Made by a program: the position numbers and the translations under genes
Shown here: positions 27,953-37,611 of the stretch, piece by piece
Numbering within the stretch: position 1 is the first letter of the stretch
How the letters are laid out: every line of letters begins with the position of its first letter
From: Aureibaculum flavum
Lineage (GTDB): Bacteria > Bacteroidota > Bacteroidia > Flavobacteriales > Flavobacteriaceae
Direction: 5' to 3'
DNA: 64,000 nt
Assembly: GCF_016406085.1 (NCBI RefSeq)
Contig: NZ_JAEHFJ010000006.1
Span: 124,001-188,000, forward strand
Notes under the pieces: generated by a model
Seen by the model: only the letters and a program-made list of their open reading frames with translations
Database searches by the model: none
Told to the model about the DNA's origin: nothing

Positions 27953-27987
27953 ATAGCCCGTAGTTCTAAAGATTGCGGGCTATTTTC
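27953..27987 (+). terminator. Terminator or attenuator between the susCD block and the enzymes
   Basis: ATAGCCCG (27953-27960), a 15-nt loop and CGGGCTAT (27976-27983) followed by TTTT. It lies 95 nt after the glycan-binding gene. It probably stops most transcripts there, leaving the transporter block more strongly expressed than the glycoside hydrolases. Confidence 0.75.
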
Positions 27988-28038
27988 GATTTTAACAAAT
28001 CCAATTTTTGCCTTTTTTTAATTTAAAGTATTTAAGAA

Positions 28039-29523
28039 ATGAAACTAAAACACCTTTATATCCCCTGTTTATGCTTCGCATTATTTTCTTGTAATGACAA
28101 AGCAGATACTAAGATAGACACTCCACAAGAAAGTATAAATACTAAAAAATTCAGTACAAAAGATAAAACTATCGTAGTTTACACTACAGCAGATAATACC
28201 AATTTGCGTCTTACCAAAACAGATAGCCTTACTTTCCAACATGCAGAACAACCTTTAGAAACTGAAATTTCTGTGTTTGTTAACCCTAATAAAACATTTC
28301 AAACCTTTATCGGTATCGGAGGTGCAATAACTGATGCCAGTGCTGAAACTTTCGCTCAACTAAGTGCTGATAAGCAAAAAGAATTATTAAAAGCTTATTA
28401 CAGTAAAGAAGATGGAATTGGTTATTCCTTATTAAGAACTAGTATTCATAGTTCTGATTTCGGTTCTGGAAGCCATACCTATATAAAAGAAGGAGATTCT
28501 GCTCTTACAACTTTTTCAATTGAACATGATATGAAATATCGCATCCCCATGATGAAAAGAGCTATTGAAACAGCTGGCGGTAAATTATTGACCTATGCTT
28601 CTCCTTGGAGTCCACCGGCTTTTATGAAAAGTAATAAGAGTATGCTAAAGGGAGGTACGTTACTCCCCAACTATTATCAAAGTTGGGCCACTTATTACAC
28701 TAAATTTATTAAAGCTTATGAAAAAGAAGGTATGCCAATTTGGGGGATTACCATCCAAAATGAACCTATGGCAACTCAAACCTGGGAATCATGTATCTAT
28801 TCAGCAGAAGCGGAACGTGATTTTTTAAAGAATTATTTAGGCCCGACTATGGAAACAGAAGGTTTAGGTGATAAAAATATTGTAATATGGGATCATAATA
28901 GAGATTTAATAACCAATAGAGCCAACGTAATTCTTTCTGACCCAGAAGCTTCTAAATACGTTTGGGGAACGGGTTTTCATTGGTATGAAACCTGGACAGG
29001 GGGCGACCCAATGTTTGACAACCTAAAAGCTGTTAATGAATCCTTTCCTGATAAAAAATTATTATTCACCGAAGGCTGTAATGAAAATTTTGATGCTACT
29101 AAATATCAATATTGGCCTAATGCTGAACGTTATGGAAATTCTATGATTAACGATTTTAATAACGGTACTGTAGGTTGGACTGATTGGAATATTTTATTAG
29201 ATCAGAATGGTGGTCCTAACCATGTTGGTAATTTTTGCTTCGCTCCTATCCATGCTGATACAACTACCGGCCAACTTATTTACACACCTTCTTACTATTA
29301 TATTGGTCATTTTTCAAAATTTATTCGCCCTGAAGCTAAAAGAGTTAGCACTGCAGTAAGTCGAAGTGTATTAATTAGTACATCCTTTCTAAATGATGAT
29401 GATAAAATAGTTACCGTTGTAATGAACAAAAGTGACAAAACTATTAGCTACAACTTATTTGTGGCTCAAGAAAAAACAGTGGTTAAAATTCCACCTCATG
29501 CCATGCAAACATTACTTTACTAA
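28039..29523 (+). CDS. GH30-family glucosidase lipoprotein (first copy)
   Basis: 494 residues. Lipobox ALFSC with Cys18, so probably on the outer membrane. GH30 (beta/alpha)8 motifs: FIGIGGAITDASAETF, SLLRTSIHSSDF, YASPWSPPAFMKSN, the acid/base Glu242 in WGITIQNEPMATQTWES and the nucleophile Glu345 in LLFTEGCNEN. The C-terminal beta domain ends at HAMQTLLY. GH30 members in laminarin loci act on beta-1,6-linked glucose branches, though the family also covers other beta-linkages, so exact specificity is inferred from the PUL. It starts the enzyme block and is 18 nt before a second GH30. Confidence 0.92.
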   Translation: MKLKHLYIPCLCFALFSCNDKADTKIDTPQESINTKKFSTKDKTIVVYTTADNTNLRLTKTDSLTFQHAEQPLETEISVFVNPNKTFQTFIGIGGAITDASAETFAQLSADKQKELLKAYYSKEDGIGYSLLRTSIHSSDFGSGSHTYIKEGDSALTTFSIEHDMKYRIPMMKRAIETAGGKLLTYASPWSPPAFMKSNKSMLKGGTLLPNYYQSWATYYTKFIKAYEKEGMPIWGITIQNEPMATQTWESCIYSAEAERDFLKNYLGPTMETEGLGDKNIVIWDHNRDLITNRANVILSDPEASKYVWGTGFHWYETWTGGDPMFDNLKAVNESFPDKKLLFTEGCNENFDATKYQYWPNAERYGNSMINDFNNGTVGWTDWNILLDQNGGPNHVGNFCFAPIHADTTTGQLIYTPSYYYIGHFSKFIRPEAKRVSTAVSRSVLISTSFLNDDDKIVTVVMNKSDKTISYNLFVAQEKTVVKIPPHAMQTLLY

Positions 29524-29541
29524 ATAAAAAAGTCATTGAAA

Positions 29542-31008
29542 ATGAAACAAATCATTTTAAAACCTTTAAAAACAATACTTAAGAATCTATCGGTTCTACT
29601 TTTAGTAGGATTGCTCGCCAACTGTAGTTCTTCTAGTGATAAAGAACCTATTGATGAACCCGAAGAGCCTATATTAACAAGCGATATTGATTTTTGGTTA
29701 ACAAAAGGAGATCGTAGTGTACTTTTGAGTCAACAAGAAACGGTTTTAAGTTTTGGAACTAAAGCAAATAATTATCCTCAAATTGAAATAAACGAAGGAC
29801 AAACATTTCAAACGATAGATGGGTTTGGCTTTACATTAACCGGCGGTAGTGCAATGGTAATAAATGAATTATCATCAGAAAAGAAAGCCGAATTATTACA
29901 AGAATTATTTGGCAATGGTAATAACGATATATCCATTAATTATATCCGATTAAGTATTGGTGCTTCTGATTTAGATCCTGCTCCTTACAGCTATAATGAT
30001 TTGGAAAGTGGTAAAACAGATTTAAACTTAGATAACTTTAGTTTAGATGCTGATGTAAGTGGTGTAATTCCTCTATTGAAAGAAATTTTAAAAATCAATC
30101 CAAACATCAAAATTATGGCAACTCCTTGGTCGCCTCCAGTATGGATGAAAGATAATGATAGCTTTAAAGGTGGCAGTTTACAAACGAAATACTATGAAGT
30201 ATATGCCAATTATTTTGTAAAATATATTCAAGCTATGAATGCAGAGGGTATTATTATAGATGCCATAACGCCACAAAATGAACCATTGCATCCTGGAAAT
30301 GTACCTAGCTTATTAATGACTGCATCAGAACAAATCAATTTTATAAAAAACAATTTGGGGCCAGCTTTTAAGGCTGCTAACATTACAACTAAAATAGTTG
30401 CCTATGATCATAATTGTGACCAACCAGAATATCCAATAACCGTACTTAATGATGCTGATGCTAAACCTTTTATAGATGGTGCTGCATTTCATTTATATGC
30501 TGGTGATATTAATGCCTTAACTACATTTCACAATGCCCATTCCGATAAAAATGTGTATTTCACAGAACAATACACTGCCTCTACTGGAGAATTTAAAGGA
30601 GATTTAAAATGGCATTTAAAAAATGTAATTATTGGTTCTATGAGAAATTGGAGCAAAACTGCATTAGAATGGAACCTTGCTAATAACACTTCTTTCGAAC
30701 CCCATACCGATGGTGGTTGTACTACCTGTAAAGGAGCAGTAACCATAAGCTCTAGCGGAAATATAACTAGGAATGTAGGTTATTATATTGTTGCACATGC
30801 ATCTAAATTTGTTCCGCAAGGCTCTACTAGAATTGAAAGTAATATTACTGAAGATTTAAATAATGTTGCTTTTAAAACTCCTGATGGAAAAATAGTATTA
30901 ATTGTAGAAAATGATGGTACTACCAACCAGGTATTTACAATTAAGTACAAAGACAAATGGTCTATTGCAGCACTAGATGCTGGTTCTGTGGGAACCTTTG
31001 TCTGGTAA
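29542..31008 (+). CDS. GH30-family glucosidase lipoprotein (second copy)
   Basis: 488 residues from ATG 29542; an in-frame TTG two codons earlier gives 490 but is a poorer start. Lipobox LLANC with Cys28, followed by Ser and acidic residues. GH30 motifs: TIDGFGFTLTGGSA, NYIRLSIGASDLD, MATPWSPPVWMKDN, the acid/base Glu247 in ITPQNEPLHPGN and the nucleophile Glu342 in NVYFTEQYTAS. It differs from the first copy in the active-site surroundings (TEQYT against TEGCN), so the pair is not a recent duplication and probably splits different linkages or chain positions of the same glucan. Confidence 0.92.
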   Translation: MKQIILKPLKTILKNLSVLLLVGLLANCSSSSDKEPIDEPEEPILTSDIDFWLTKGDRSVLLSQQETVLSFGTKANNYPQIEINEGQTFQTIDGFGFTLTGGSAMVINELSSEKKAELLQELFGNGNNDISINYIRLSIGASDLDPAPYSYNDLESGKTDLNLDNFSLDADVSGVIPLLKEILKINPNIKIMATPWSPPVWMKDNDSFKGGSLQTKYYEVYANYFVKYIQAMNAEGIIIDAITPQNEPLHPGNVPSLLMTASEQINFIKNNLGPAFKAANITTKIVAYDHNCDQPEYPITVLNDADAKPFIDGAAFHLYAGDINALTTFHNAHSDKNVYFTEQYTASTGEFKGDLKWHLKNVIIGSMRNWSKTALEWNLANNTSFEPHTDGGCTTCKGAVTISSSGNITRNVGYYIVAHASKFVPQGSTRIESNITEDLNNVAFKTPDGKIVLIVENDGTTNQVFTIKYKDKWSIAALDAGSVGTFVW

Positions 31009-31035
31009 TAATTAAATTTTAATCTAATTTATATT

Positions 31036-32778
31036 ATGAAAAACTTAGTCTTAATTTTATTTTTAGCAATGTTTCATCTTGCTACATCTCAAAACTTTCT
31101 GCATCAAGATGGACAAAACATTGTTGATAAAGATGGAAACAACATATTACTAAGAGGTTTAGGTCTTGGGGGATGGATGGTACAAGAAGGTTATATGTTG
31201 CAAACTGGAGCGTTTGCCGGCCCGCAACATATTATCAAAGAAAAAATTATTGATCTTATTGGTGAACAAAAGACAAAGACATTTTACGATTCCTATTTAA
31301 CAAATGGTATTACTAAAAGAGATATCGATTCACTTGCGGCTTGGGGGTTTAACTCCATTAGGTTACCTATGCATTATAACTTATACACACCTGCTATTGA
31401 AGATGAAACAACTGATGAAATTACGTGGATAGAGAAAGGTTTTAAGATGACTGATGATGTACTCGAATGGTGTAAAGAAAATAAAATATATCTAATTTTA
31501 GATTTACATGCCGCTCCTGGAGGTCAAGGTAAAGATGCGAATATTTCCGATTACGACCCTTCAAAACCTTCACTTTGGGAAAGTGAAGCAAACCAAAAAA
31601 AAATGATTGCATTATGGCGAAAATTAGCCAATCGCTACAAAGACGAACAATGGATTGCAGGTTATGATATTATAAATGAGCCTAATTGGGGATTTACAGG
31701 TGAAAATAAAAATGGCTGTGACGAAACATCAAATGCTCCTTTAAGAGAGTTAATGATTGCTACTACAAAAGCAATCAGAGAAGTTGATAACAATCATATA
31801 ATTTTTATCGAAGGCAATTGTTGGGGAAATAATTACAAAGGTGTTTTGCCTGTTTGGGATAATAACATGGTACTAAGCTTTCATAAATACTGGAATTATA
31901 ACACCATAGAATCTATTCAACAAATGTTAGATTACCGAACCCAGTACAACATTCCTATTTGGCTTGGTGAAAGTGGAGAAAATTCTAATGTATGGTTTAA
32001 AGATGCCATTAGCTTGGTAGAAAAAAATAATATTGGTTGGGCATTTTGGCCTATGAAAAAAGTAGATAATATAGCTGGTGTGACTTCTGTTACTATGAAT
32101 CCTGATTTTGAAACTATCAAAGATTATTGGAAAGATGGAGGTGAAAAACCTTCTGAGACCTTTGCTTTTAATGCTTTAATGCAATTAGCTGAAAATTATA
32201 ATATGGAAAATGTTACTATTAAACCCGATGTAATTGACGCCATGTTCAGACAAGTAAAGACAAACACTACGATTCCTTTTAAAAAACATACTGTTCCTGG
32301 GATTGTATATGCTACGGAATATGATTTGGGAACTAACGGTTATGCATATAAAGATGAAGATTTTATTAATTATAAAACAAATACCGGAATTCAAGGTCCA
32401 TGGAATAAAGGAAAAAAAATGCGGAATGATGGTGTTGATATTCAACTTTGTAAAGATGATAATTCAAATGGATATGAGGTTTTTGACATTCAGGATGGAG
32501 AATGGTTACACTATACTGTTAACGCTCTAAAGGGAGGTTCTTATGACATATTAATTCGATATTCAAGTTCTATTGAAGAAGCTATAATTCATTTAGAAAA
32601 TGAAAAAAAGCACATCTTAAAACCATTAACACTTACGAATACAACTGACAAAAGTGCAATTTATAAGATCGTAACTTTAAAGGATATAAAATTAGCAAAA
32701 GGAGAAAATAAAATTAAAGTAGTTTTTGACAAAGGCGGCTTTGTTTTAAACTATTTAGAATTTAAAATAAAAAAATAA
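31036..32778 (+). CDS. GH5-family glucanase with C-terminal CBM6
   Basis: 580 residues with a cleavable signal peptide (LILFLAMFHLATSQ), so exported or periplasmic. The GH5 domain spans about 20-400: LLRGLGLGGWMVQEGYML, FNSIRLPMHYNLY, LILDLHAAPGGQG, the acid/base Glu215 in YDIINEPNWGF and the nucleophile Glu312 in IWLGESGEN. It resembles exo-beta-1,3-glucanase-type GH5 enzymes (LHAAPGGQ motif). Residues about 425-580 look like a CBM6 (VYATEYDLGTNGYAYKDED, GEWLHYTVNALKGGSYDILI). Preferred substrate is inferred to be beta-1,3-glucan. It is 7 nt before the GH16 gene. Confidence 0.88.
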   Translation: MKNLVLILFLAMFHLATSQNFLHQDGQNIVDKDGNNILLRGLGLGGWMVQEGYMLQTGAFAGPQHIIKEKIIDLIGEQKTKTFYDSYLTNGITKRDIDSLAAWGFNSIRLPMHYNLYTPAIEDETTDEITWIEKGFKMTDDVLEWCKENKIYLILDLHAAPGGQGKDANISDYDPSKPSLWESEANQKKMIALWRKLANRYKDEQWIAGYDIINEPNWGFTGENKNGCDETSNAPLRELMIATTKAIREVDNNHIIFIEGNCWGNNYKGVLPVWDNNMVLSFHKYWNYNTIESIQQMLDYRTQYNIPIWLGESGENSNVWFKDAISLVEKNNIGWAFWPMKKVDNIAGVTSVTMNPDFETIKDYWKDGGEKPSETFAFNALMQLAENYNMENVTIKPDVIDAMFRQVKTNTTIPFKKHTVPGIVYATEYDLGTNGYAYKDEDFINYKTNTGIQGPWNKGKKMRNDGVDIQLCKDDNSNGYEVFDIQDGEWLHYTVNALKGGSYDILIRYSSSIEEAIIHLENEKKHILKPLTLTNTTDKSAIYKIVTLKDIKLAKGENKIKVVFDKGGFVLNYLEFKIKK

Positions 32779-32784
32779 AATTCC

Positions 32785-33861
32785 ATGTATAACATAAAAT
32801 CATTATTGTTCGTATTCTTATCAATAGCAATAGTATCATGCAGCGGTGACAGTGATAACGAAGAACCTGCAACTACAAAGCCATCTAACCTTTCAATTAT
32901 TGAAAATGTAGCTGGAGTAGATAATGAAAATCCAAATGGAGATGGTAGTGGAATCGTAAACTTTACTATTAATGCTACAAATGCGACTTCTTATAAAGTA
33001 TTGATAAATAATGAAACCTTAGATTTAACTGAAAACACATTTAGTTATACCTTTACTAAAAAAGGAACGAATGACCATACTATTATAGTTTCTGCTTACA
33101 ACGCTAGCGGATTTACGAGTACAACCTCTACCTTTAAAGTCTATGTAAATGATGTGCTAGCCTTAGTATGGCAAGATGAGTTTGACCAAGATGGTGCTCC
33201 AAATGGTTCTAATTGGGGCTATAATATTGGTAATGGTGATAATGGTTGGGGAAATAGTGAATCTGAATACTATACCAATCGCTTAGATAATGCTAAAGTT
33301 GAAAACGGACTTTTAAAAATTACAGCGAAAAAGGAATCTTATGAAGGTTTTCAATATACCTCTGCCAGATTACTAAGTCAAGATAAATTTGAATTCACCT
33401 ATGGAAGAGTTGATGTTAAAGCTAAACTCCCTGCTGGTGGTGGTCTATGGCCTGCAATTTGGATGCTTGGAGCCAATATAAATACAGTGGGCTGGCCTAC
33501 TTGTGGTGAAATTGATATTATGGAATATGTAGGAAATAATCCGGGACATATTTCAAGTGCTCTACACACCGCTTCTAGCTCAGGAGCAACAGTTAATTAT
33601 AAAGCAAACACGATAACGAATGAAACTACTGAGTTTCATATCTACTCAATGGTTTGGACAGAAGAAAGTATTACTTTTTTATTGGATGATGTAGAATATT
33701 ACACCTATAATCCAAGTACAAAAAACAATCAGACATGGCCATTTACAGACAAACAGTTTATTATTTTAAATGTTGCTGTAGGCGGTAATTTAGGAGGTAC
33801 TATTGATCCCGATTTTGCTACATCAACCATGGAAATTGATTATGTACGTGTATATCAATAA
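32785..33861 (+). CDS. GH16 endo-beta-1,3-glucanase (laminarinase type) lipoprotein with PKD-like module
   Basis: 358 residues. Lipobox AIVSC with Cys19. Residues about 33-121 are a PKD/Ig-like module with NPNGDGSGIVNF. The GH16 jelly-roll follows from about 125 (LVWQDEFDQDG, WGNSESEYYT, YGRVDVKAKLPAGGGLWPAI). Catalytic residues lie in GEIDIMEYVG: nucleophile Glu242, Asp244, acid/base Glu247. The extra residue in E-I-D-I-M-E is characteristic of laminarinase-type GH16. As a lipoprotein it likely makes the first endo-cuts in glucan at the cell surface. Last gene of the PUL. Confidence 0.93.
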   Translation: MYNIKSLLFVFLSIAIVSCSGDSDNEEPATTKPSNLSIIENVAGVDNENPNGDGSGIVNFTINATNATSYKVLINNETLDLTENTFSYTFTKKGTNDHTIIVSAYNASGFTSTTSTFKVYVNDVLALVWQDEFDQDGAPNGSNWGYNIGNGDNGWGNSESEYYTNRLDNAKVENGLLKITAKKESYEGFQYTSARLLSQDKFEFTYGRVDVKAKLPAGGGLWPAIWMLGANINTVGWPTCGEIDIMEYVGNNPGHISSALHTASSSGATVNYKANTITNETTEFHIYSMVWTEESITFLLDDVEYYTYNPSTKNNQTWPFTDKQFIILNVAVGGNLGGTIDPDFATSTMEIDYVRVYQ

Positions 33862-33957
33862 ACGTAACTCGTTTAAATATACATGAGATAAAATGATTGC
33901 TACAAAAACCAAGCTGAGTTTTCTATCATTAAAAGAAACACACTATTAAACTTTTTG

Positions 33958-33965
33958 TACTTTTG
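33958..33965 (+). promoter_or_regulatory. -7 promoter box of mtaB
   Basis: TACTTTTG, an exact TAnnTTTG match, 20 nt before the mtaB ATG at 33986. An out-of-frame ATG at 33981 would end quickly. Confidence 0.65.
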
Positions 33966-33985
33966 CATTTTATCAAAGTAATGGT

Positions 33986-35323
33986 ATGCCAATACAACAA
34001 AAAGTCGCTTTTTATACACTCGGATGTAAACTAAATTTTTCTGAAACCTCAACAATTGCTCGAGGTTTTCAAGATAAAGGCTTTACACGGGTAGACTTTA
34101 ACGAAAAAGCAGATATCTATGTCATTAATACCTGTTCAGTGACTGATAACGCAGATAAACGATTTAAAACTATCGTAAAATCAGCTCTAAAACAGAATGA
34201 TAAGGCTTTTCTAATTGCTATTGGATGTTATGCCCAATTAAAACCTGAGGAACTAGCAAAAGTTGATGGGGTTGATTTGGTTTTGGGTGCTACTGAAAAA
34301 TTCAATGTTACCGATTATATCAATGATCTGTCAAAAAATGACAAAGGAGAAGTGCATTCATGTGAAATTTCAGATGCTAATTTCTATGAAGGCTCCTACT
34401 CTATTGGTGATAGAACACGTGCCTTTTTAAAAGTTCAAGATGGTTGCGACTATAAATGTACCTATTGTACTATTCCTTTAGCTCGCGGTATTTCTAGAAG
34501 TGATACCTTAGAAAATGTTTTGCAAAATGCAAAAGAAATTTCTGAACGTGGTATTAAAGAAATTGTATTGACAGGTGTTAATATTGGTGATTATGGTAAA
34601 GGTGAATTTGGTAACAAAAAACACGAACATACCTTTTTTGAACTAGTGCAAGCCTTAGAAAATGTTGAAGGTATACATCGTTTACGTATTTCTTCAATTG
34701 AGCCTAATTTGCTAAAAGACAAAACAATTGACTTTGTAGCAAATTCAAAAACTTTTGTGCCTCACTTTCATATCCCCTTACAAAGTGGTAGCGATGATTT
34801 ATTGAAAAGAATGAAACGTCGTTATTTAAGTACTACGTATACAAATAGAGTTCAGCAAATAAAAGAAACGATGCCCAACGCCTGTATTGGAGTTGATGTT
34901 ATTGTAGGCTTTCCTGGAGAAACCGATGCCCATTTTTTAGAAACATATAATTATTTAAATGAACTAGACATATCCTATTTACACGTTTTTACGTACTCAG
35001 AACGTCCAAATACGGAAGCTGTTTTAATGGATCAAGTTGTCCCAAAAAATGTACGCCATAAACGTAGCAAAATGCTGAGAGGTTTATCCGTTAAAAAACG
35101 CAGAGCCTTTTATGAAAGTCAATTAGGGAATGAATTGACAGTATTGTTTGAAAATGAAAACAAAGAAGGTTATATTCATGGTTTTACTGAAAATTACGTT
35201 AAGGTAAAAACACCATGGAATCCTGAATTTGTAAATACCCTACATCCTATTAAATTAAGAGAAATTGATGAAGACGGAATTGTTAAATTTGATTTTGTAA
35301 AACAACCTGATTTTGTAGCATGA
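33986..35323 (+). CDS. mtaB: tRNA t6A37 methylthiotransferase MtaB
   Basis: 445 residues. Radical SAM enzyme that converts t6A37 to ms2t6A37 in tRNAs reading ANN codons. The N-terminal UPF0004 domain carries the auxiliary cluster cysteines Cys14 (YTLGCKLNFSE), Cys50 (INTCSVTDNADKR) and Cys81 (IGCYAQ). The radical SAM CxxxCxxC is Cys154/158/161 in QDGCDYKCTYCTIPLARG. VGFPGETDAHFLETYNYL and a C-terminal TRAM-like part complete the family. The NTCSVTDNADKR form and YTLGCK start point to MtaB rather than MiaB or RimO. The stop overlaps the next start by 4 nt. Confidence 0.94.
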   Translation: MPIQQKVAFYTLGCKLNFSETSTIARGFQDKGFTRVDFNEKADIYVINTCSVTDNADKRFKTIVKSALKQNDKAFLIAIGCYAQLKPEELAKVDGVDLVLGATEKFNVTDYINDLSKNDKGEVHSCEISDANFYEGSYSIGDRTRAFLKVQDGCDYKCTYCTIPLARGISRSDTLENVLQNAKEISERGIKEIVLTGVNIGDYGKGEFGNKKHEHTFFELVQALENVEGIHRLRISSIEPNLLKDKTIDFVANSKTFVPHFHIPLQSGSDDLLKRMKRRYLSTTYTNRVQQIKETMPNACIGVDVIVGFPGETDAHFLETYNYLNELDISYLHVFTYSERPNTEAVLMDQVVPKNVRHKRSKMLRGLSVKKRRAFYESQLGNELTVLFENENKEGYIHGFTENYVKVKTPWNPEFVNTLHPIKLREIDEDGIVKFDFVKQPDFVA

Positions 35324-35976
35324 CAAATAAAAAGCACCTCTATTTTGTACCAGGTTTAGCGGCTAGTCCAGAGATATTTGAATACATAAAACTACCTATT
35401 GAACAGTATGAAATTCATCATTTAGATTGGTTAATACCTGATACGAAAGAAGAAAATATTCAACATTATGCAAAAAGAATGTGTGATCGAATTACACATA
35501 AAAACCCTATTTTACTTGGAGTATCTTTTGGTGGTGTTGTTGTTCAAGAAATGAGTAAACTTATTACCACAGAAAAAGTTATTATTATTTCAAGTGTAAA
35601 ATGTAGAGATGAAATTCCGAAACGTTTAAAGTTAGCTAAAATTACAAAAGCATACAAACTCTTTCCTGTAAAGGCAGTAACCAATATTGAAAGCTTAGCA
35701 AAGTATGCCTTTGGTGATACTATAAAAAAACGTGCAGAACTCTATAAAAAATACCTTTCCATGCGAGATGACAATTATCTTCCTTGGGCAATTCATAACG
35801 TATTAAACTGGTCTCAGGAAATACCATTACCCAATATAATTCATATTCATGGTAATAATGATAGTGTTTTTCCCATTAAACATGTCAAAGGTTGTAAAGT
35901 TATAAAAGGAGGTACCCATTCAATGATAATAAATAAGGCAAGACCAATTTCTAAGATATTGCTAGAAGTTATTTAG
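35320..35976 (+). CDS. Small alpha/beta-hydrolase-fold protein
   Basis: 218 residues. The start overlaps the mtaB stop (ATGA), so translation is coupled. N-terminal strand LYFVPGLAASPEIFEYI, nucleophile elbow LLGVSFGGVVVQEM with Ser95 or so, and a late HIHGNNDSVFPIKH plus KGGTHSMIINKA that supply the Asp and His. All triad elements are visible, but the substrate is unknown. The coupling to mtaB is probably genomic economy rather than a shared pathway. Confidence 0.82.
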   Translation: MTNKKHLYFVPGLAASPEIFEYIKLPIEQYEIHHLDWLIPDTKEENIQHYAKRMCDRITHKNPILLGVSFGGVVVQEMSKLITTEKVIIISSVKCRDEIPKRLKLAKITKAYKLFPVKAVTNIESLAKYAFGDTIKKRAELYKKYLSMRDDNYLPWAIHNVLNWSQEIPLPNIIHIHGNNDSVFPIKHVKGCKVIKGGTHSMIINKARPISKILLEVI

Positions 35977-36071
35977 TATCTTTAACGCAACATTATTCCT
36001 TACTTAGAATTAAAAACAACACTCTATTTAAAAAAGAATAAACCTTAAATTTTAGAAGTCGCACTATACTT

Positions 36072-36611
36072 ATGAAGATTGAAAAAACATTTATCAAAGA
36101 TTTATTAATTATTACACCTAATGTTTTTACAGATGACAGAGGTTACTTTTCAGAAAGTTACAACAAAAGAAATCTGGAAAATTTAGTTACTGATGAATTT
36201 GTACAAGACAATGAATCTCTATCGCATAAAGGAGTACTTAGAGGTTTACATTTTCAAGTTCCGCCATTTGCACAATCTAAACTCGTTCGTGTCATTACAG
36301 GAAGTGTTTTAGATGTTGTTGTAGACTTAAGAAAAGATTCACAGACTTATGGACAACATTTTAAGCAAATATTATCAAGCAAAAACAAGACACAACTATA
36401 TGTACCTAAAGGATTTGCTCATGGTTTTTCTGTACTCGAAGACAATACTATATTTAGTTATAAATGTTCAGATTATTATAATAAAGCCTCTGAAAAAGCA
36501 ATTTTATGGAACGATAGCACGTTAAATATAGATTGGCAAATTAAAATGCCAATTATTTCTGAAAAGGATAAAATTGCAGAAAATTTCGCTAATTTTGTAT
36601 CACCCTTTTAA
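36072..36611 (+). CDS. rfbC: dTDP-4-dehydrorhamnose 3,5-epimerase
   Basis: 179 residues, standard for RmlC/RfbC. Epimerises dTDP-4-keto-6-deoxyglucose at C3 and C5 on the way to dTDP-rhamnose. Motifs: TPNVFTDDRGYFSESYNKRN, VQDNESLSHKGVLRGLHFQV with the catalytic-histidine region, GSVLDVVVDLRKDSQTYGQH and FAHGFSVLEDNTIFSYKCSD YYNKASE (continued). No rmlA, rmlB or rmlD lies nearby, so it is separated from the rest of its pathway here. The transglycosylase gene follows after 14 nt. Confidence 0.95.
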   Translation: MKIEKTFIKDLLIITPNVFTDDRGYFSESYNKRNLENLVTDEFVQDNESLSHKGVLRGLHFQVPPFAQSKLVRVITGSVLDVVVDLRKDSQTYGQHFKQILSSKNKTQLYVPKGFAHGFSVLEDNTIFSYKCSDYYNKASEKAILWNDSTLNIDWQIKMPIISEKDKIAENFANFVSPF

Positions 36612-36625
36612 CAATCCCCAATATT

Positions 36626-37564
36626 ATGAATAAGCCTCTTCGCATACTAGTTATATTAAGTGTTATTATTTTAAGTGGTGTTTTAATTAATGCCGCACAG
36701 CAAGACAGTGTAACTGAATATGATCATACAGATACTACTGAAGTTACTGTCGAAAACGATAAAATAACAAGTGATTCTTATAATATCAAAGCTATAAAAA
36801 TACCAGATAATTTAGAGTTTGCTGGTGAAAGAGTTCCTTTGGAGAAAGATTACATTAAAGAAGATGTAGATAGAGAGTTTTTAGTGAATACCTATTGGCA
36901 ATCTAATGGTCTATTGTGGATTAAACGTGCAAATAAATACTTTCCAATCATAGAACCTATTTTAAAAGAAAAAGGTTTACCTGACGATTTTAAATATATA
37001 GCGGTTATTGAAAGTAATTTAATGAACGTAACCTCACCGGCTGGTGCAAAAGGATTTTGGCAACAATTAAGCGGTGCGGCAAGAGATAACGGCTTGGAAG
37101 TAAACAGTAATGTTGACGAACGTTATCATTTAGAAAAAACGACTCGTGCAGCTTGTGATTACTTAATCGACGCTAAAAAAACATTTGGCACTTGGGCTTT
37201 AGCTGCGGCTACATATCATTCCGGTAAAGGAAATATTAATAAATACTTAAGAGAACAAATGGTTGATAGTTATTATGATTTACTATCAGGCCCTAATACA
37301 GAACGTTATTTACCTAGAATTTTAGCAGCGAAGTATATCTTAAGCAATCCTAAAAAATATGGTTTTCAATTTGATGAGTCTGATTTATATACATATCCTG
37401 AACACACAACGATCAAAGTAGATACCGCTATTGCGAATTTAGCTCAATTTGCTAAAGAGCATAACACGACATATAGGGAATTGAAAATTTTAAATCCTTG
37501 GTTGCGTGAAAATAAATTGAATAATAAATCACGTAAAGTTTATTACATAGATATACCTAAGTAA
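36626..37564 (+). CDS. Lytic transglycosylase (SLT domain, MltD-like)
   Basis: 312 residues with an N-terminal signal or anchor (ILVILSVIILSGVLINAAQ). The SLT domain spans about 98-245: catalytic Glu129 in KYIAVIESNLMNVTSPAGAK, GFWQQLSGAARDNGL, ALAAATYHSGKGNINKYLRE and RYLPRILAAKYI. It cleaves peptidoglycan glycan strands to 1,6-anhydro ends in the periplasm. The C-terminal part (about 262-312, VDTAIANLAQFAKEHNTTYR) looks like a single LysM-like remnant, shorter than the multi-LysM tail of MltD. Confidence 0.9.
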   Translation: MNKPLRILVILSVIILSGVLINAAQQDSVTEYDHTDTTEVTVENDKITSDSYNIKAIKIPDNLEFAGERVPLEKDYIKEDVDREFLVNTYWQSNGLLWIKRANKYFPIIEPILKEKGLPDDFKYIAVIESNLMNVTSPAGAKGFWQQLSGAARDNGLEVNSNVDERYHLEKTTRAACDYLIDAKKTFGTWALAAATYHSGKGNINKYLREQMVDSYYDLLSGPNTERYLPRILAAKYILSNPKKYGFQFDESDLYTYPEHTTIKVDTAIANLAQFAKEHNTTYRELKILNPWLRENKLNNKSRKVYYIDIPK

Positions 37565-37611
37565 TCAATTTAAAAGATTTGATATTGCTCGCTGTTATAG
37601 AAGTGTTACCT

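Noticed and set aside
29536-29541. TTG start for the second GH30
   Set aside because: An ATG two codons later is available and gives the same signal peptide.
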